Part shown: one piece after another, positions 26,655 through 36,374 of the stretch
Layout: each line of letters starts with the position of its first letter
Position numbering within the stretch: the first letter of the stretch is position 1
NCBI RefSeq assembly: GCF_042646125.1
Contig: NZ_JBHRSW010000029.1
Coordinates: forward strand, 62,001-126,000
Length of the DNA stretch: 64,000 nt
Reading direction: 5' to 3'
Source: Glaciecola flavus
GTDB taxonomy: Bacteria; Pseudomonadota; Gammaproteobacteria; Enterobacterales; Alteromonadaceae
Notes under the pieces: model-generated
The model's input: the letters and a program-made list of their open reading frames with translations, nothing else
What the model was told of the DNA's origin: nothing
Databases searched by the model: none
Made by a program: the position numbers and the translations under genes

Positions 26655-28097
26655 TTAGCAGGCGCTAAGCACTTTGTTTTTGCCGTCTGCTTTAGCTTTA
26701 TACATTGCTCTATCTGCTCGTTCAATCATCACGTCTAAGGTATCTGCGTACTGTCTGGAAGCGTATATGCCAAAACTTGCAGTGATTTTTATTTTTGTTG
26801 AAGAATCAACCGCGATATCCAGCCTCTCTATGGCTAAGCGAGCCGCCTCTGCTATATCTTTCGCCTCTTCGCCGTCCGTATCAGGCAGGATGAAAGCAAA
26901 TTCCTCACCTCCCCATCTTACCGCCAAGTCCTTCTTATCTAATACACTTGCAAAGCTCTCTGATACCTCTTTGAGCACATGATCACCTGCCATGTGACCA
27001 TAGGTATCGTTTATCCTTTTAAAGTGGTCTAAATCGGTCACCACCACGGCAATTTGTCGATTGCGTTTGCGCATGCGATTGAAAAAATGCCTACCGTATT
27101 TACGATTTGCCAAGCCGGTTAATGGGTCTTGATTCATGTTGCAACTGACTCTATCGATGTAGGCATCAATAATCCGATACAAAATTTTATAGACAAACAA
27201 AACGAGTATCATGCCGAGTGCAACGTAGATGGCGAAAGACTGGTTAACTTCTTGTTGCCGACTGTTGAGGGGCGTAAGGATGTATAGACTCCAGTTTAAA
27301 TTTTCCAAATTCAAACGAGATATCAGTAGGTCACCGTCTTCTGCTTCTACTACCGCACTGGGCTCTAGTGCGTCTGCAGACTTTTCAATAAATTCTTCGT
27401 ACCAATACATTTCTGTTTCGAGCTTTATGCCAATATCGTCATCTTCATGCAGCGCTTGTGCGGGGGATAGCTCGGGAATAGATGATAAAACGATTTCTTG
27501 TCGATTATTTACAAATACAAACTCGTGACCGTATTCGCTCCTGAATTCTTCAAAAGATCGTAAAAAATCCGATAGGGATTTACCAACGCCCGCAAAGCCA
27601 ATGAAATTGCCAGCATCGTCGTACTGTCGGACATCAATGAACAGATGAACGTCTTCACGTTGCCCTAAGACGGCTTGGATCTCAGAATCTGTTTCGTCTT
27701 TGAGCGCAAAGTACCAAACAATTTCGCCTTCAATGAGATCAAACACTCTACCGTCAGAATTGAATTGTTTGCGAGAGTTTTCATGAGCCAGATAAAACTG
27801 TAATCCGAAAGTGTCTTGATATGATTTGAGTTGCGGAACTAACTTCTCTTCGTCGGGTGTTTGGCTTTGAAAATACTCATCATAGACACCGATTTCAGCC
27901 AGTGTTTTTGCTATGTGTAAAGGCTCGGTTAGTTCGTTTTCAATTAGCGCAAAGACGGGAGAAATAGATTGTTGATGCTGTTGGCTTTGTTTGCCCGCGA
28001 GATCATTGATTGTGGCGTATCCAGAGATGACAATCACCAGAAAAACTGACACACCTAATGCTACGAACAGACTTTTGGGATTTTGATTTGCAGCCAC
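26655..28097 (-). CDS. Membrane diguanylate cyclase with periplasmic sensor domain
   Basis: The 480-residue protein has a first membrane helix (about residues 11-30), a periplasmic sensor region of about 250 residues that looks like a Cache-type domain (FAGVGKSLSDFLRSFEEF, NRQEIVLSS), a second helix (about 290-312), and a C-terminal GGDEF domain (DPLTGLANRKYGRHFFN, DLDHFKRINDTYGHMAGD, RWGGEEFAFILPD). The active-site signature GGEEF is intact, so it should make cyclic-di-GMP. The RxxD inhibitory site five residues upstream is not present (it reads KKD). Convergent with the kelch gene, 14 bases apart. Confidence 0.92.
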   Translation of the reverse strand: MAANQNPKSLFVALGVSVFLVIVISGYATINDLAGKQSQQHQQSISPVFALIENELTEPLHIAKTLAEIGVYDEYFQSQTPDEEKLVPQLKSYQDTFGLQFYLAHENSRKQFNSDGRVFDLIEGEIVWYFALKDETDSEIQAVLGQREDVHLFIDVRQYDDAGNFIGFAGVGKSLSDFLRSFEEFRSEYGHEFVFVNNRQEIVLSSIPELSPAQALHEDDDIGIKLETEMYWYEEFIEKSADALEPSAVVEAEDGDLLISRLNLENLNWSLYILTPLNSRQQEVNQSFAIYVALGMILVLFVYKILYRIIDAYIDRVSCNMNQDPLTGLANRKYGRHFFNRMRKRNRQIAVVVTDLDHFKRINDTYGHMAGDHVLKEVSESFASVLDKKDLAVRWGGEEFAFILPDTDGEEAKDIAEAARLAIERLDIAVDSSTKIKITASFGIYASRQYADTLDVMIERADRAMYKAKADGKNKVLSAC

Positions 28098-28154
28098 AAC
28101 TTATCCTATACTTCTTTGACTAAAACTGAATAACAATTTGTCTGAAATTTAACC

Positions 28155-28757
28155 TTATTCTGGTGAAAATGTCACGGCAAAACTCAAAGGTACGGTTGTT
28201 GAAATTTGCTTTAATTTTGCAATTTCCCTCAATGCTTCCAAGCCTTTTTGAAGACCAAATTTTTCAGCATGAATAAGCGTTGGTTTTGTGGTCGTTGCAA
28301 AAATACGACCGTCCTGTAATCCAACAATACGCACCTCGAAGCTGATTGCTTGGATTTTTCCACTCATCGATAAATTGCCTTCAATGGTCGCGTTTTTTAC
28401 CTGACCGGCTTTGATCGATAGTATCGATTTATCTAAATTAGCATTAAATTCGGCGGTCGCATACTTTACTACATTGAACAGCATCTTTCGCATACGCTCG
28501 TTGCGGATTGGAATAAGGGTGTTAACAGAACTTAGGTCAATGCTCAGCATTAATTTGCCCGATGCATCAATGTTACCCGAAAATTTGTCAAAGCTATGAA
28601 TTTCAGTGATATTGATATTTTTGGTGGAAAGAAAATGCACAGAACTTTCCTTGAGATCCAAGCTGTAATTAGCAAAGGATTGTGTGCTTAACAGCAACAG
28701 CCCAGTAATTAAGATAGCACTGTGACGAGATAGGTTTTTGAAGGCTAATGTAAGCAT
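28155..28757 (-). CDS. YceI family periplasmic lipocalin-like protein
   Basis: The 200-residue protein carries a signal peptide (about 1-30, ending STQSFA) and a YceI domain, a lipocalin-like barrel that binds isoprenoid chains in characterised members. Visible strands are YSLDLKESSVHFLSTKN, FDKFSGNIDASGKLMLSIDL, SSVNTLIPIRNERMRKMLF, and the later NATIEGNLSMSGKIQAISF. It is exported to the periplasm. The usual partner, a cytochrome b561, is not adjacent. The neighbouring gene upstream in the minus direction is the cysQ unit. Confidence 0.85.
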   Translation of the reverse strand: MLTLAFKNLSRHSAILITGLLLLSTQSFANYSLDLKESSVHFLSTKNINITEIHSFDKFSGNIDASGKLMLSIDLSSVNTLIPIRNERMRKMLFNVVKYATAEFNANLDKSILSIKAGQVKNATIEGNLSMSGKIQAISFEVRIVGLQDGRIFATTTKPTLIHAEKFGLQKGLEALREIAKLKQISTTVPLSFAVTFSPE

Positions 28758-28855
28758 AGTTTGCCATCCTTGTTATTAGGCTAAAAGAATATTTATTTAT
28801 GTTGAGAATTATACGATTGATGAGATGTGTGGATCTTGAATGTGTCCTTCATCGT

Positions 28856-29689
28856 TCAATCATTTGGTACATAATACTGCACAATATTGCGCCAATCTAC
28901 ACGTTGGTCACCTAAGACAACAAAATCTGGATTTTCTACTGACTCACGTTGATTATATGTTATGGGAGCAAAGTCAGCGGCGCAAATTTCTCCCCCAGCT
29001 TCGTTTATGATGCATTGAGAGGCGCCTGTATCCCATTCTCCTGTTTTGCCTAAGCGCATGAATACGTCCGCTTTACCTTCTGCGATAAAGCAGGCCTTTA
29101 ATGAACAACTACCGGTAGGCAAAGTCTGGTATTCGCGTTTTGCACTAAGGCGCTTAAGTACACGCTCTCTGGATTGTCTGCGGCTGATAGCAATGACAAT
29201 GACATCTTCACTTGGCACAGAAAACTCACGCACCTTTATCGGTTTGGTTTCGATTGGGCAGCGCTTATATGCGCCTTCGTCTTGGCTAGCAAAATACAAT
29301 GACTGACCACAAGGCCAATAAATAACACCAATTACAGGTTGGTTGTTTTCAATGAGGGCAATATTGACAGTAAAGTCGCCCGATCGCGCAATGAACTCCT
29401 GCGTACCATCAATTGGGTCGATCAACCAATACCGTCGCCAGTTTTCCCTGTCATTGAGCGCGGGAATGTCGGTTTCTTCTGACATGATGGGTATTTTGGG
29501 GGTAAGTCTGGTTAACGCTTCCACAATGATTTCGTTAGCTCGATAATCTGCGCTGGTTACCGGTGATTCATCCTCTTTTTCATAAGATTCAAATTCTCCT
29601 TTATCATAAATTTGGAGGACTTCTTCACCCGCTTTAACAGCAATGTCTTTCGCGATTTCTAACAACTCTGCGATAGGTTTTGACATCAT
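28856..29689 (-). CDS. cysQ: 3'(2'),5'-bisphosphate nucleotidase CysQ
   Basis: This enzyme of about 277 residues removes phosphate from 3'-phosphoadenosine 5'-phosphate, keeping sulfur assimilation running. The inositol-phosphatase-fold motifs are visible: metal site VTSADYRANE, DPIDGTQEFIARSGDFTVNI and the late WDTGASQCIINEAGGEI. The start was placed at the ATG that overlaps the nudE stop codon (ATGATG run, 29689) with GGAGAAAGAG just upstream; an earlier in-frame ATG at 29704 is less likely. nudE and cysQ form a two-gene unit, as in many gammaproteobacteria. Confidence 0.93.
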   Translation of the reverse strand: MMSKPIAELLEIAKDIAVKAGEEVLQIYDKGEFESYEKEDESPVTSADYRANEIIVEALTRLTPKIPIMSEETDIPALNDRENWRRYWLIDPIDGTQEFIARSGDFTVNIALIENNQPVIGVIYWPCGQSLYFASQDEGAYKRCPIETKPIKVREFSVPSEDVIVIAISRRQSRERVLKRLSAKREYQTLPTGSCSLKACFIAEGKADVFMRLGKTGEWDTGASQCIINEAGGEICAADFAPITYNQRESVENPDFVVLGDQRVDWRNIVQYYVPND

Positions 29690-30249
29690 AGACTCTTTCT
29701 CCAACGTTGTAACAGGAGCAAAGCAGCAACGCTGCGCGCTTCGCGAAAATCGTCATTGTCTAGCAATTCCGTGCTTTGGTTAATTGGCCACTTTATGACT
29801 TCTAGCGGTTCCGGTTCATCCCCAATCAGTGAGGATGGGTGCAAGCCTTCAGCAACAAAGATATGCATAGACGCATCGTAAAAGGTAGGCGCCATTTGTA
29901 CCGTTTTAAGCATGCTCAACTTTTTTGCTGCGTAACCGACTTCTTCTTGTAGTTCTCGATTTGCCGCGGTTTCAGGTGTTTCATTTGGATCAATAAGGCC
30001 TTTAGGGAAACCCAGTTGATAGGAGTGAGTGCCAGCAGCATATTCTCGAATTAGCAAAAAGTGCTCGTCATCGACAAGAGGAATAATCATTACTGCGCCA
30101 CGACCGCTGCCAGCCATTCGCTCAAAGGTACGCGTCTCTCCATTGCTAAATGCCAAATCGACCTCTTCAATACAAAAAAAGCGACTTCTAGCGATTTGTC
30201 GGCGCGCATTAATTTGCGGCAGAGTTTTTGGTGGTTTTAATTTACTCAT
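29686..30249 (-). CDS. nudE: ADP compounds hydrolase NudE
   Basis: The 187-residue Nudix hydrolase cleaves ADP-ribose, NADH and Ap3A-type compounds. The Nudix box is complete: GFPKGLIDPNETPETA then NRELQEEVGY, matching the pattern Gx5Ex7REUxEExGU. The N-terminal RFFCIEEVDLAFSNGETRTF is typical of NudE. It overlaps the start of cysQ. It is divergent from yrfG, which is the same local arrangement as in E. coli, so this is a conserved core region. Confidence 0.93.
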   Translation of the reverse strand: MSKLKPPKTLPQINARRQIARSRFFCIEEVDLAFSNGETRTFERMAGSGRGAVMIIPLVDDEHFLLIREYAAGTHSYQLGFPKGLIDPNETPETAANRELQEEVGYAAKKLSMLKTVQMAPTFYDASMHIFVAEGLHPSSLIGDEPEPLEVIKWPINQSTELLDNDDFREARSVAALLLLQRWRKSL

Positions 30250-30380
30250 TGAGTGGCTACGCGATACACTTGGGCGCTTATTATCCCTAAAGACTGTTTA
30301 TTTGCAGTATAAAACCAAAAAGATAAACAGACTAAAGTAAAAACATATATATTTCGTAACCTTAGCACAAGGAAATTCAA

Positions 30381-31079
30381 TTGGCACTGTTACCCTGGCA
30401 TAAGATAGAGACTGTTTTATTGGATATGGATGGAACCTTGCTTGATCTCCATTTTGACAACCACTTTTGGCTTGAACTCGTCCCGCAAAAACTCGCCATT
30501 CGCAGTGGCAAACCAATTGAACGATGTAAGCAGGAGTTATCAAGCATGTACTCGCAGGTGCAGGGGTGCATTGAATGGTACTGCCTTGATTACTGGTCAG
30601 AGAAATTGGACTTGGACATTGTTGAGGCAAAGCAAGAACTCAAGCATCTCATTACTATGCGAGAAGACGCGATCCCATTTTTACGTGCCCTGCGAGAATC
30701 TGGACGACAACTTGTGTTAGTCACGAATGCCCATCCAGGTAGCCTCAGTCTTAAGGTAGAGCAAACCAAACTGGACAAGTATATTGACGAATTGGTTTCG
30801 ACCCATGAATTTGGCGTTAGCAAAGAGTTTCCATCTCTTTGGCAACAGTTGCACGCTCGCCTGAATTTTCGTCCCGAACATACGCTCTTTGTTGATGACA
30901 ACGAGGGGATCTTAGATACGGCTAAAGCCTTTGGTATTGCTTATACCCTCGGCATAAATAATCCCGATAGCAAGCTACCAGAAAAACCGATGGATCGACA
31001 TTTACATATTGATGATTACCGCCAACTTGTTGATTCAATACGTGAGATCCGTTTTGAAGCTAAACAGGAAAGCAAGTAG
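30381..31079 (+). CDS. yrfG: GMP/IMP nucleotidase YrfG (HAD family)
   Basis: The 232-residue HAD-family phosphatase aligns throughout with E. coli YrfG, a purine nucleotidase that prefers GMP and IMP. Motifs: VLLDMDGTLLDLHFDNHFW (motif I Asp pair), VLVTNAHPGSLSLK (motif II Thr), and FVDDNEGILDTA (motif IV). WYCLDYWSEKLDLDI is also shared. The start is a TTG at 30381 with AAGGA about seven bases upstream; the reading begins directly at the right distance from motif I. The stop overlaps the yjjX start. Confidence 0.92.
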   Translation: MALLPWHKIETVLLDMDGTLLDLHFDNHFWLELVPQKLAIRSGKPIERCKQELSSMYSQVQGCIEWYCLDYWSEKLDLDIVEAKQELKHLITMREDAIPFLRALRESGRQLVLVTNAHPGSLSLKVEQTKLDKYIDELVSTHEFGVSKEFPSLWQQLHARLNFRPEHTLFVDDNEGILDTAKAFGIAYTLGINNPDSKLPEKPMDRHLHIDDYRQLVDSIREIRFEAKQESK

Positions 31080-31672
31080 TGAGTAAGTTCAAGGTATGGG
31101 TCGGATCCAAGAATCCAGTAAAGGTGAAGGCGGCGGAAGCAGCATTTAAAGCCATGTTTAATGAATATGAAATCATCGCCGAGGGTGTGGCTGTTGCATC
31201 TGGCGTACCTGATCAACCCATGAACTATCAAGAAACGCGGGATGGCGCAAAAAACAGAGTAGAGGCTTTATTGAGTCGTTTTTCGGCGTCTCCAACTACT
31301 GATAGCGATACTGAAGTGGAAAAAACGTATTTTATTGCGTTTGAGGGCGGCGTAGATCTGTTTGAAGGGCAACCGAATACTTTTGCGATCATCTGTATAT
31401 CAGACGGAAACACGATGGTATTTGGGCAAACAGCAAGTTTACCCTTACCACCGTGCGTGTTTGAGAAGTTATTATCAGGCCAAGAGTTGGGGCACGCAAT
31501 GGACAGCTTGTTCAACACCATAAACATAAAACAAAAAGGCGGTGCGATCGGGCAATTGACTCAAGGCTTAGAAACCAGACAATCAACTTACACCAGTGCG
31601 TGTGTGCTAGCCTTGGCTCCTTTTGTACATAAACGCTTATTTATAGATAATGACACAAAAAATAACCAATAA
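31079..31672 (+). CDS. yjjX: Inosine/xanthosine triphosphatase YjjX
   Basis: The 197-residue protein hydrolyses non-canonical purine triphosphates (ITP, XTP), a house-cleaning role. It begins with VWVGSKNPVKVKAAEAAFKA, the YjjX family opening, followed by GVASGVPDQPMN and EGGVDLF. The GTG start at 31079 overlaps the yrfG stop (TAGTGA), so translation is coupled. Pairing a purine nucleotidase with an ITPase in one operon is functionally sensible: both act on purine nucleotide pools. Confidence 0.92.
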   Translation: MSKFKVWVGSKNPVKVKAAEAAFKAMFNEYEIIAEGVAVASGVPDQPMNYQETRDGAKNRVEALLSRFSASPTTDSDTEVEKTYFIAFEGGVDLFEGQPNTFAIICISDGNTMVFGQTASLPLPPCVFEKLLSGQELGHAMDSLFNTINIKQKGGAIGQLTQGLETRQSTYTSACVLALAPFVHKRLFIDNDTKNNQ

Positions 31673-31710
31673 AATCAATGCTATATAGGGATTCCTGTCC
31701 CAGTTTACCA

Positions 31711-32670
31711 TCATTTAAAGTGCGCTAACTTGGTTTCCCCAGCGCAGTATGGTTTACTAATATGGTAACAATTTTTTCCGCCTTGCTTACTCTTATAAAG
31801 CGCGCTATCTGCTTCTCTCAGTGCATCAAGCGCATCAGATTTAGTGTCAGGGTACATTACAGACATCCCCATACTCACGGTTAAATCAGCACTCTCGTCA
31901 CTGTTTTTGAATTTAGGAATACGCGCAATCATGTCTTGAATCGTTCGACATTTTTTGTTGCTGGCAGAGGGTTCAAAATCACTAAATATCAAAGCAAATT
32001 CATCTCCACCCATTCTGGCAACCAAATCACCAGGGCGATGTATACTGCTGCGCAAAACTTCTGCTACGTTCTCTAGGCAATGATCGCCTGCGGCATGTCC
32101 AAAGGAATCGTTAATTTGTTTAAAGTTGTCGAGGTCAACTATAAGTACGGCAATCGGTTGATGGTATCTGACACACCTAGACCATTCGCGTTGCAAGGTT
32201 TCAGTAAACTTTCGTCGATTAGCAACTTGCGTCAATGGATCTTGATATGCAAGTTGCTCCAGTGATCGGGTGTGCTTATGAAGCGCCAAGCGTGTGGCGA
32301 CCCTAACTTTAAGTTCTTGTTGTCGAACCGGTTTGACCAAGTAATCTACGCACCCCACATTGAAACCTTTTGCTATATCTTCTTCACTTTCATTGGCAGA
32401 GACAAATATGATTGGGATGTGTTGAGTTTGCTGGTCGGCTTTGAGCATGGCACATAACTGATAGCCGTCACACTCGGGCATCGTAATGTCCATTAAAATC
32501 AAGTCGGGTTGAGGGTATTGTTGGCTCAAACGAAAGGCATCGTTTGCATTCATTGCAAAGCTGACCTCGTATTCTTTACCCACAATTGATAGTATCGTCA
32601 TGATGTGTGCCGCTTCATCATCTACAATTAGAATTCGCGGCTTTACTACTGCTTCCTGCGGTATATCCAT
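31711..32670 (-). CDS. Response regulator-diguanylate cyclase (REC-GGDEF)
   Basis: The 319-residue protein has an N-terminal receiver domain (ILIVDDEAAHIMTI, phospho-acceptor Asp in PDLILMDITMPECDGYQL, FVSANESEEDI, and VDYLVKPVRQQEL) followed by a GGDEF domain (DPLTQVANRRKFTETL, DLDNFKQINDSFGHAAGD, ARMGGDEFALIF). The active signature is intact and an RxxD product-inhibition site (RPGD) lies five residues before GGDEF, as in PleD/WspR types. It should make cyclic-di-GMP on phosphorylation. No partner kinase is adjacent. It converges on yjjX with a 38-base gap. Confidence 0.93.
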   Translation of the reverse strand: MDIPQEAVVKPRILIVDDEAAHIMTILSIVGKEYEVSFAMNANDAFRLSQQYPQPDLILMDITMPECDGYQLCAMLKADQQTQHIPIIFVSANESEEDIAKGFNVGCVDYLVKPVRQQELKVRVATRLALHKHTRSLEQLAYQDPLTQVANRRKFTETLQREWSRCVRYHQPIAVLIVDLDNFKQINDSFGHAAGDHCLENVAEVLRSSIHRPGDLVARMGGDEFALIFSDFEPSASNKKCRTIQDMIARIPKFKNSDESADLTVSMGMSVMYPDTKSDALDALREADSALYKSKQGGKNCYHISKPYCAGETKLAHFK

Positions 32671-32787
32671 ACGAAATACCTCATTTTTAAGAAAGACTAG
32701 TAATACGTCGGCATTATTGTATTAAACTGTAGAAAAAAACAACAATTTATGCACAAAAGTCTGCTATTTATTCAAAGTATAGCTTGA

Positions 32788-33543
32788 TTATAGCTTAATT
32801 TCGTAGAAACCCTGAGAATTTGCACGACCAAAAAAACTGGCGGCTTGTTTGATCTCTGTGGGAAGCGTGGGATCGGGCTTAAACTTACCGTTTACTTGAT
32901 AACTTCCATCAATACCGACTGTGATATTGGCATCTAAATTGAGTATATTTTGCTCATCAATGTTTATTGTATACTGGCCGTTGTTGCAGTTTAAATTAGC
33001 GTCAAAGCTTCCCAACTGCGTGACTTTTCCATTATCAGCAATAGAGGCATTTTGCCAGCCACCTACTCCGAGTAAATGAAGACAGCTAGGGTCGGCTTGC
33101 AAGCTTTGAATGTTTACTCTGACCCTTCCCTCAGCGGTAATAAATACGGGCAGTTTAACTTGAGCTAATATACTTTTAACCGGAATAAACGTTTGCATAT
33201 CTTGTAGGCTAATATTTTGAAAATTAACCAAACTGACACTCGCTCTGCCTGAAACGTATGCTTGTTCCATGTCTCTTATGGCGCCACCCTTCACATCAAT
33301 AGTGGCTTTTAACAATAGCAGGTGAAGCGGAGATAAATGCCAATTGACATCATTAACAACTATCCCGTTGAATGATACCTTAGCTGCGGAGCCAGAAAAT
33401 ACCGTTCCTTTCGGCTCAGCAATGCTAATTTGTGCATTGCTAGCTTGATGAATCAGAGAGGTGATAAGGCTTGCCGGTGCATAGACAATTAAGCCCAGCA
33501 CATACAAAATCACACCGAATACTATCCACTGCCAGATTTTCAC
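32788..33543 (-). CDS. gspN: Type II secretion system protein GspN
   Basis: The 251-residue protein is GspN, an optional inner-membrane component of the type II secretion machine. It starts with a membrane helix (about residues 5-25, WIVFGVILYVLGLIVYAPAS) and continues as a periplasmic domain with the family's SPLHLLLLKATIDVKGGAI and LGVGGWQNAS segments. It is the last gene of the gsp operon and its start overlaps the gspM stop by one base, so the two are translationally coupled. No terminator hairpin was evident after it. Confidence 0.9.
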   Translation of the reverse strand: MKIWQWIVFGVILYVLGLIVYAPASLITSLIHQASNAQISIAEPKGTVFSGSAAKVSFNGIVVNDVNWHLSPLHLLLLKATIDVKGGAIRDMEQAYVSGRASVSLVNFQNISLQDMQTFIPVKSILAQVKLPVFITAEGRVRVNIQSLQADPSCLHLLGVGGWQNASIADNGKVTQLGSFDANLNCNNGQYTINIDEQNILNLDANITVGIDGSYQVNGKFKPDPTLPTEIKQAASFFGRANSQGFYEIKL

Positions 33544-34019
33544 TAGCTTGCTCCAAGCTGGAGGCGTCTAACCTGAACAATGCCAGGACTGTCAGTTTCA
33601 CTGATGTCCGACTGAACAATACTCACGCCACGCTTTTCCAATGATTCTAACCAGCGCATCAGGCTAGTAAAGGGAACAGCGTCTATCCATACTTGGATGT
33701 CATCGCCTTGTGGTTGCATTCTTGATACTGATACATTGGCACCACGGGAGGTTTGATTGATCACTTGTGTTAGTGAACCACTGAAACGCACTGATTGTCC
33801 GACTTGCTGTAGGCGTTGTGCTCTTGCAGCTCGCTCTTGCACCCAAGTATTCAAGGCCTTAACACGCGTCACTTGGGCTTTATTTTCTTCGATTGCAGCG
33901 TTTAATGGCGACCATATAGCCAAGTAAAAAATCGTCACAATCCCGACTATCCCACCAAAGGTGACGATGCGTTTTTCTCTATCAGAAAGGCCTTTAAACC
34001 ATTGAAAAATAAAATTCAT
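33543..34019 (-). CDS. gspM: Type II secretion system protein GspM
   Basis: The 158-residue bitopic inner-membrane protein has a short cytoplasmic start (FQWFKGLSDREKRIV, family-typical), a membrane helix (about residues 19-38, FGGIVGIVTIFYLAIWSPL), and a periplasmic ferredoxin-like domain. It partners GspL in the inner-membrane platform. The gene lies 12 bases after gspL in the same direction. Confidence 0.92.
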   Translation of the reverse strand: MNFIFQWFKGLSDREKRIVTFGGIVGIVTIFYLAIWSPLNAAIEENKAQVTRVKALNTWVQERAARAQRLQQVGQSVRFSGSLTQVINQTSRGANVSVSRMQPQGDDIQVWIDAVPFTSLMRWLESLEKRGVSIVQSDISETDSPGIVQVRRLQLGAS

Positions 34020-34031
34020 GTATATTATTCC

Positions 34032-35219
34032 TTAGCCTTTAACGACAATGACACCAACAACTTGGTCACCGCGATTGTTGATGGCTCCTTGGTCTACTTG
34101 TAGGCCTAAATTTTGCACTTCGCGCCGAAATTGTTCGAGTGATTCAAAATTGCTCGCTACCGATTGCATCCGCAGTTCTGTGCGAGAACTGTCAAAGCGA
34201 AGGGTTTGAGGCGTAACGCCAGACTGACTAAATGCCTCTGTCATCTGTGACAACATAGCTAACATACTCGCACCGCCACCTGTGCCTTCAAGACGCTGCA
34301 CCTCTTGTTCAACCAGTCGTTTTACGATGGACAATCTCACCCGTTGTATGTTCGGAAATGCGTCTCTTACTGTTTGCGTAATTTGTTGTTCTATTTGCGC
34401 TCTTTCACGTTTTAACTGATTTAGCTCAATCGCTTTGCTGGTCAAATTCACCGACAATGCCAACACAGCAAGTACCGCCGCTATGCGCCATTTTTCCCAA
34501 AGGGGATTAGATTTTGCTTTAACTGTAAATTCATTTTGCAGCAAGTTGAGTGCAGTGTTGCTAATTTGTTCGCGTAAGAGTTCAAGCGGTAGTTTATCAA
34601 AGTTGTATTCGATAGAGCTGGATGGCTCCTTGTCTGCAAGCTCACTAAACGCGAAAAAGCCGGAGGTTTCTTTTTGTAAAACTAAAGGCAGTAACCATGC
34701 TGCCTCGCCTTGCATGACCTCTCCATCATATGCTTTAACAAGCAGGTCATCGCCAACTTGCAGTAAGTTTATTTGGTTTTCTAATGGCTCTGGCAGTAGA
34801 GAGGCATCTGGCAGTATTTGTTGACAAAATAGTCCAGCGTTTTGCAGCGCTTGCTTCCAGAACCGCATTTTCTGTTTGCTAACAATAGCCACATACTGAG
34901 TATCACCCTCGCGTTTACCGAGTGCGACATGTTGTTCAGATACGTCGGAACAAATGTTTTCTTCCAACATGTAGGGGATAGCATTGAGAATTTTACGATT
35001 GGCGTTTTTGGGTAGGATCACTGAGGTCAGCAAGACATCGGCACTAGGCGCTAGCGCAATGACTGTCGCGTTTTCTGCATGCTCCTGCAAACTATTTAGT
35101 TGCGCAAGCCCTCCTTTTAACTCACCGGAGGCAATAATTTCAGATTCAGTGCTAGAATAAAGTAACCAATGCAAGGGCGATTGTTCATTACTGCCCAATC
35201 GAATCACAAGTTGTTGCAT
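34032..35219 (-). CDS. gspL: Type II secretion system protein GspL
   Basis: The 395-residue protein has a cytoplasmic actin-like domain (about 1-240, with LLTSVILPKNANRKILNAIP and a LPLELLREQISNTALNLLQ stretch that precedes the membrane), one membrane helix (about 250-267, WRIAAVLAVLALSVNLTSK), and a periplasmic ferredoxin-like domain. It recruits the GspE ATPase to the membrane with GspM. Length is typical. It sits three bases after gspK. Confidence 0.92.
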   Translation of the reverse strand: MQQLVIRLGSNEQSPLHWLLYSSTESEIIASGELKGGLAQLNSLQEHAENATVIALAPSADVLLTSVILPKNANRKILNAIPYMLEENICSDVSEQHVALGKREGDTQYVAIVSKQKMRFWKQALQNAGLFCQQILPDASLLPEPLENQINLLQVGDDLLVKAYDGEVMQGEAAWLLPLVLQKETSGFFAFSELADKEPSSSIEYNFDKLPLELLREQISNTALNLLQNEFTVKAKSNPLWEKWRIAAVLAVLALSVNLTSKAIELNQLKRERAQIEQQITQTVRDAFPNIQRVRLSIVKRLVEQEVQRLEGTGGGASMLAMLSQMTEAFSQSGVTPQTLRFDSSRTELRMQSVASNFESLEQFRREVQNLGLQVDQGAINNRGDQVVGVIVVKG

Positions 35220-35222
35220 TTA

Positions 35223-36374
35223 CTATATTCCTCCAAACTCTCTACTGATAACACGGATGGAAGTATTATCTTCATTTACTTTAAACACAGTAGCCATACT
35301 AAACTGAGCGCCGTTGTCGAAGCTACTTTGTGTATATAGTTTAAAGTAACGTGTCGTCACATCAAACCAATTTGCTTGTGAGGCACGTAAACTTAATGCA
35401 CTGACTTCGGGTAAATCCAAAAAGTTTTGCCTATCTGCAAAACCGTCTTCGGGGCGCGACGAGATTATTTGGTTTGCTTCATCTACTGAAACGCCGAGCA
35501 AGGCCGCCAAGACTATAGCAGATTCTTCGCTTACTGTGTTGACATTAAGTTTGAAATTTCTCTCTGGGATCACACACACTTGTGGCAATAGTTCGCGTAA
35601 CCAGCCTCGACGCAGCAGTTCGTCAACACCATTTATCAGCCTTAACTCAGAGGTATTTGCTAACATATCATTTGCAGCCGCATAAGGTTGGGGTAGGGAC
35701 TCGTAATTGGCTGCTTCTGCACCAAAATCGGATTGAAAGTCGTCTGCGTCAATCCAGTCAATGAGTGAGTCTCTAACTGTGTCTACCGCTAGAGAGTCTT
35801 CGACATAATGAGACAGTAGAGTGTTGAGCGCATCTTTTGCTGCTTGAGTGAGACTAAAGCCAGCATCGCGAGAGGGGGTTTGATTTTGCTGGTTAGTAGT
35901 TTGATTGTTGTTTGGGTTGTTGTTTGCTTCACCCGTGTTCGCTTGGTTGTTAGTGGGCGCTGATCCAGCATCGACTTGGTTGGGATCGGCATCGGGCAAC
36001 ACCCCATTTAGATTGAAACAACTTTGCATATCAGTGATTTTTGCTTTTATCACACCACCGTCTACCGGATACTCAAAATCTTGCGCCCATGGCTGATTTA
36101 AATTGATATTGTCTGCGCTCAAGGACACAAGCTCTAAAAGCGACTGCTTGGCGAATTGCTCAGCGCCAAGGGCATACCAATATGCTTGGTTGTTATTTTT
36201 GATGTTGCTTGTTCGCGCGATGTTCAATTGCAAACGTGAGGTCATTTGCATCGCCAGTATGCTCACCAGTGCAACAATCAATAGTACGACGATGAGTGCG
36301 ACGCCAGCTTGGCTTTTTGATTGTTTTCGGCAAGCTTTGTAATGTCGTTGCCTGAAACATGTGGAGTTGCTCAT
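35223..36374 (-). CDS. gspK: Type II secretion minor pseudopilin GspK
   Basis: The 383-residue minor pseudopilin begins with a basic leader and the hydrophobic GVALIVVLLIVALVSILAMQ, with Gly before the cleavage point and Val/Ala at +1, as in other GspK proteins that lack the usual Glu5. GspK caps the pseudopilus. The mature part contains an unusual Asn/Gln/Thr-rich stretch (about residues 132-172, for example NNNPNNNQTTNQQNQTPS). This is an insertion relative to typical GspK and looks like a disordered loop. Overlaps gspJ by one base. Confidence 0.92.
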   Translation of the reverse strand: MSNSTCFRQRHYKACRKQSKSQAGVALIVVLLIVALVSILAMQMTSRLQLNIARTSNIKNNNQAYWYALGAEQFAKQSLLELVSLSADNINLNQPWAQDFEYPVDGGVIKAKITDMQSCFNLNGVLPDADPNQVDAGSAPTNNQANTGEANNNPNNNQTTNQQNQTPSRDAGFSLTQAAKDALNTLLSHYVEDSLAVDTVRDSLIDWIDADDFQSDFGAEAANYESLPQPYAAANDMLANTSELRLINGVDELLRRGWLRELLPQVCVIPERNFKLNVNTVSEESAIVLAALLGVSVDEANQIISSRPEDGFADRQNFLDLPEVSALSLRASQANWFDVTTRYFKLYTQSSFDNGAQFSMATVFKVNEDNTSIRVISREFGGI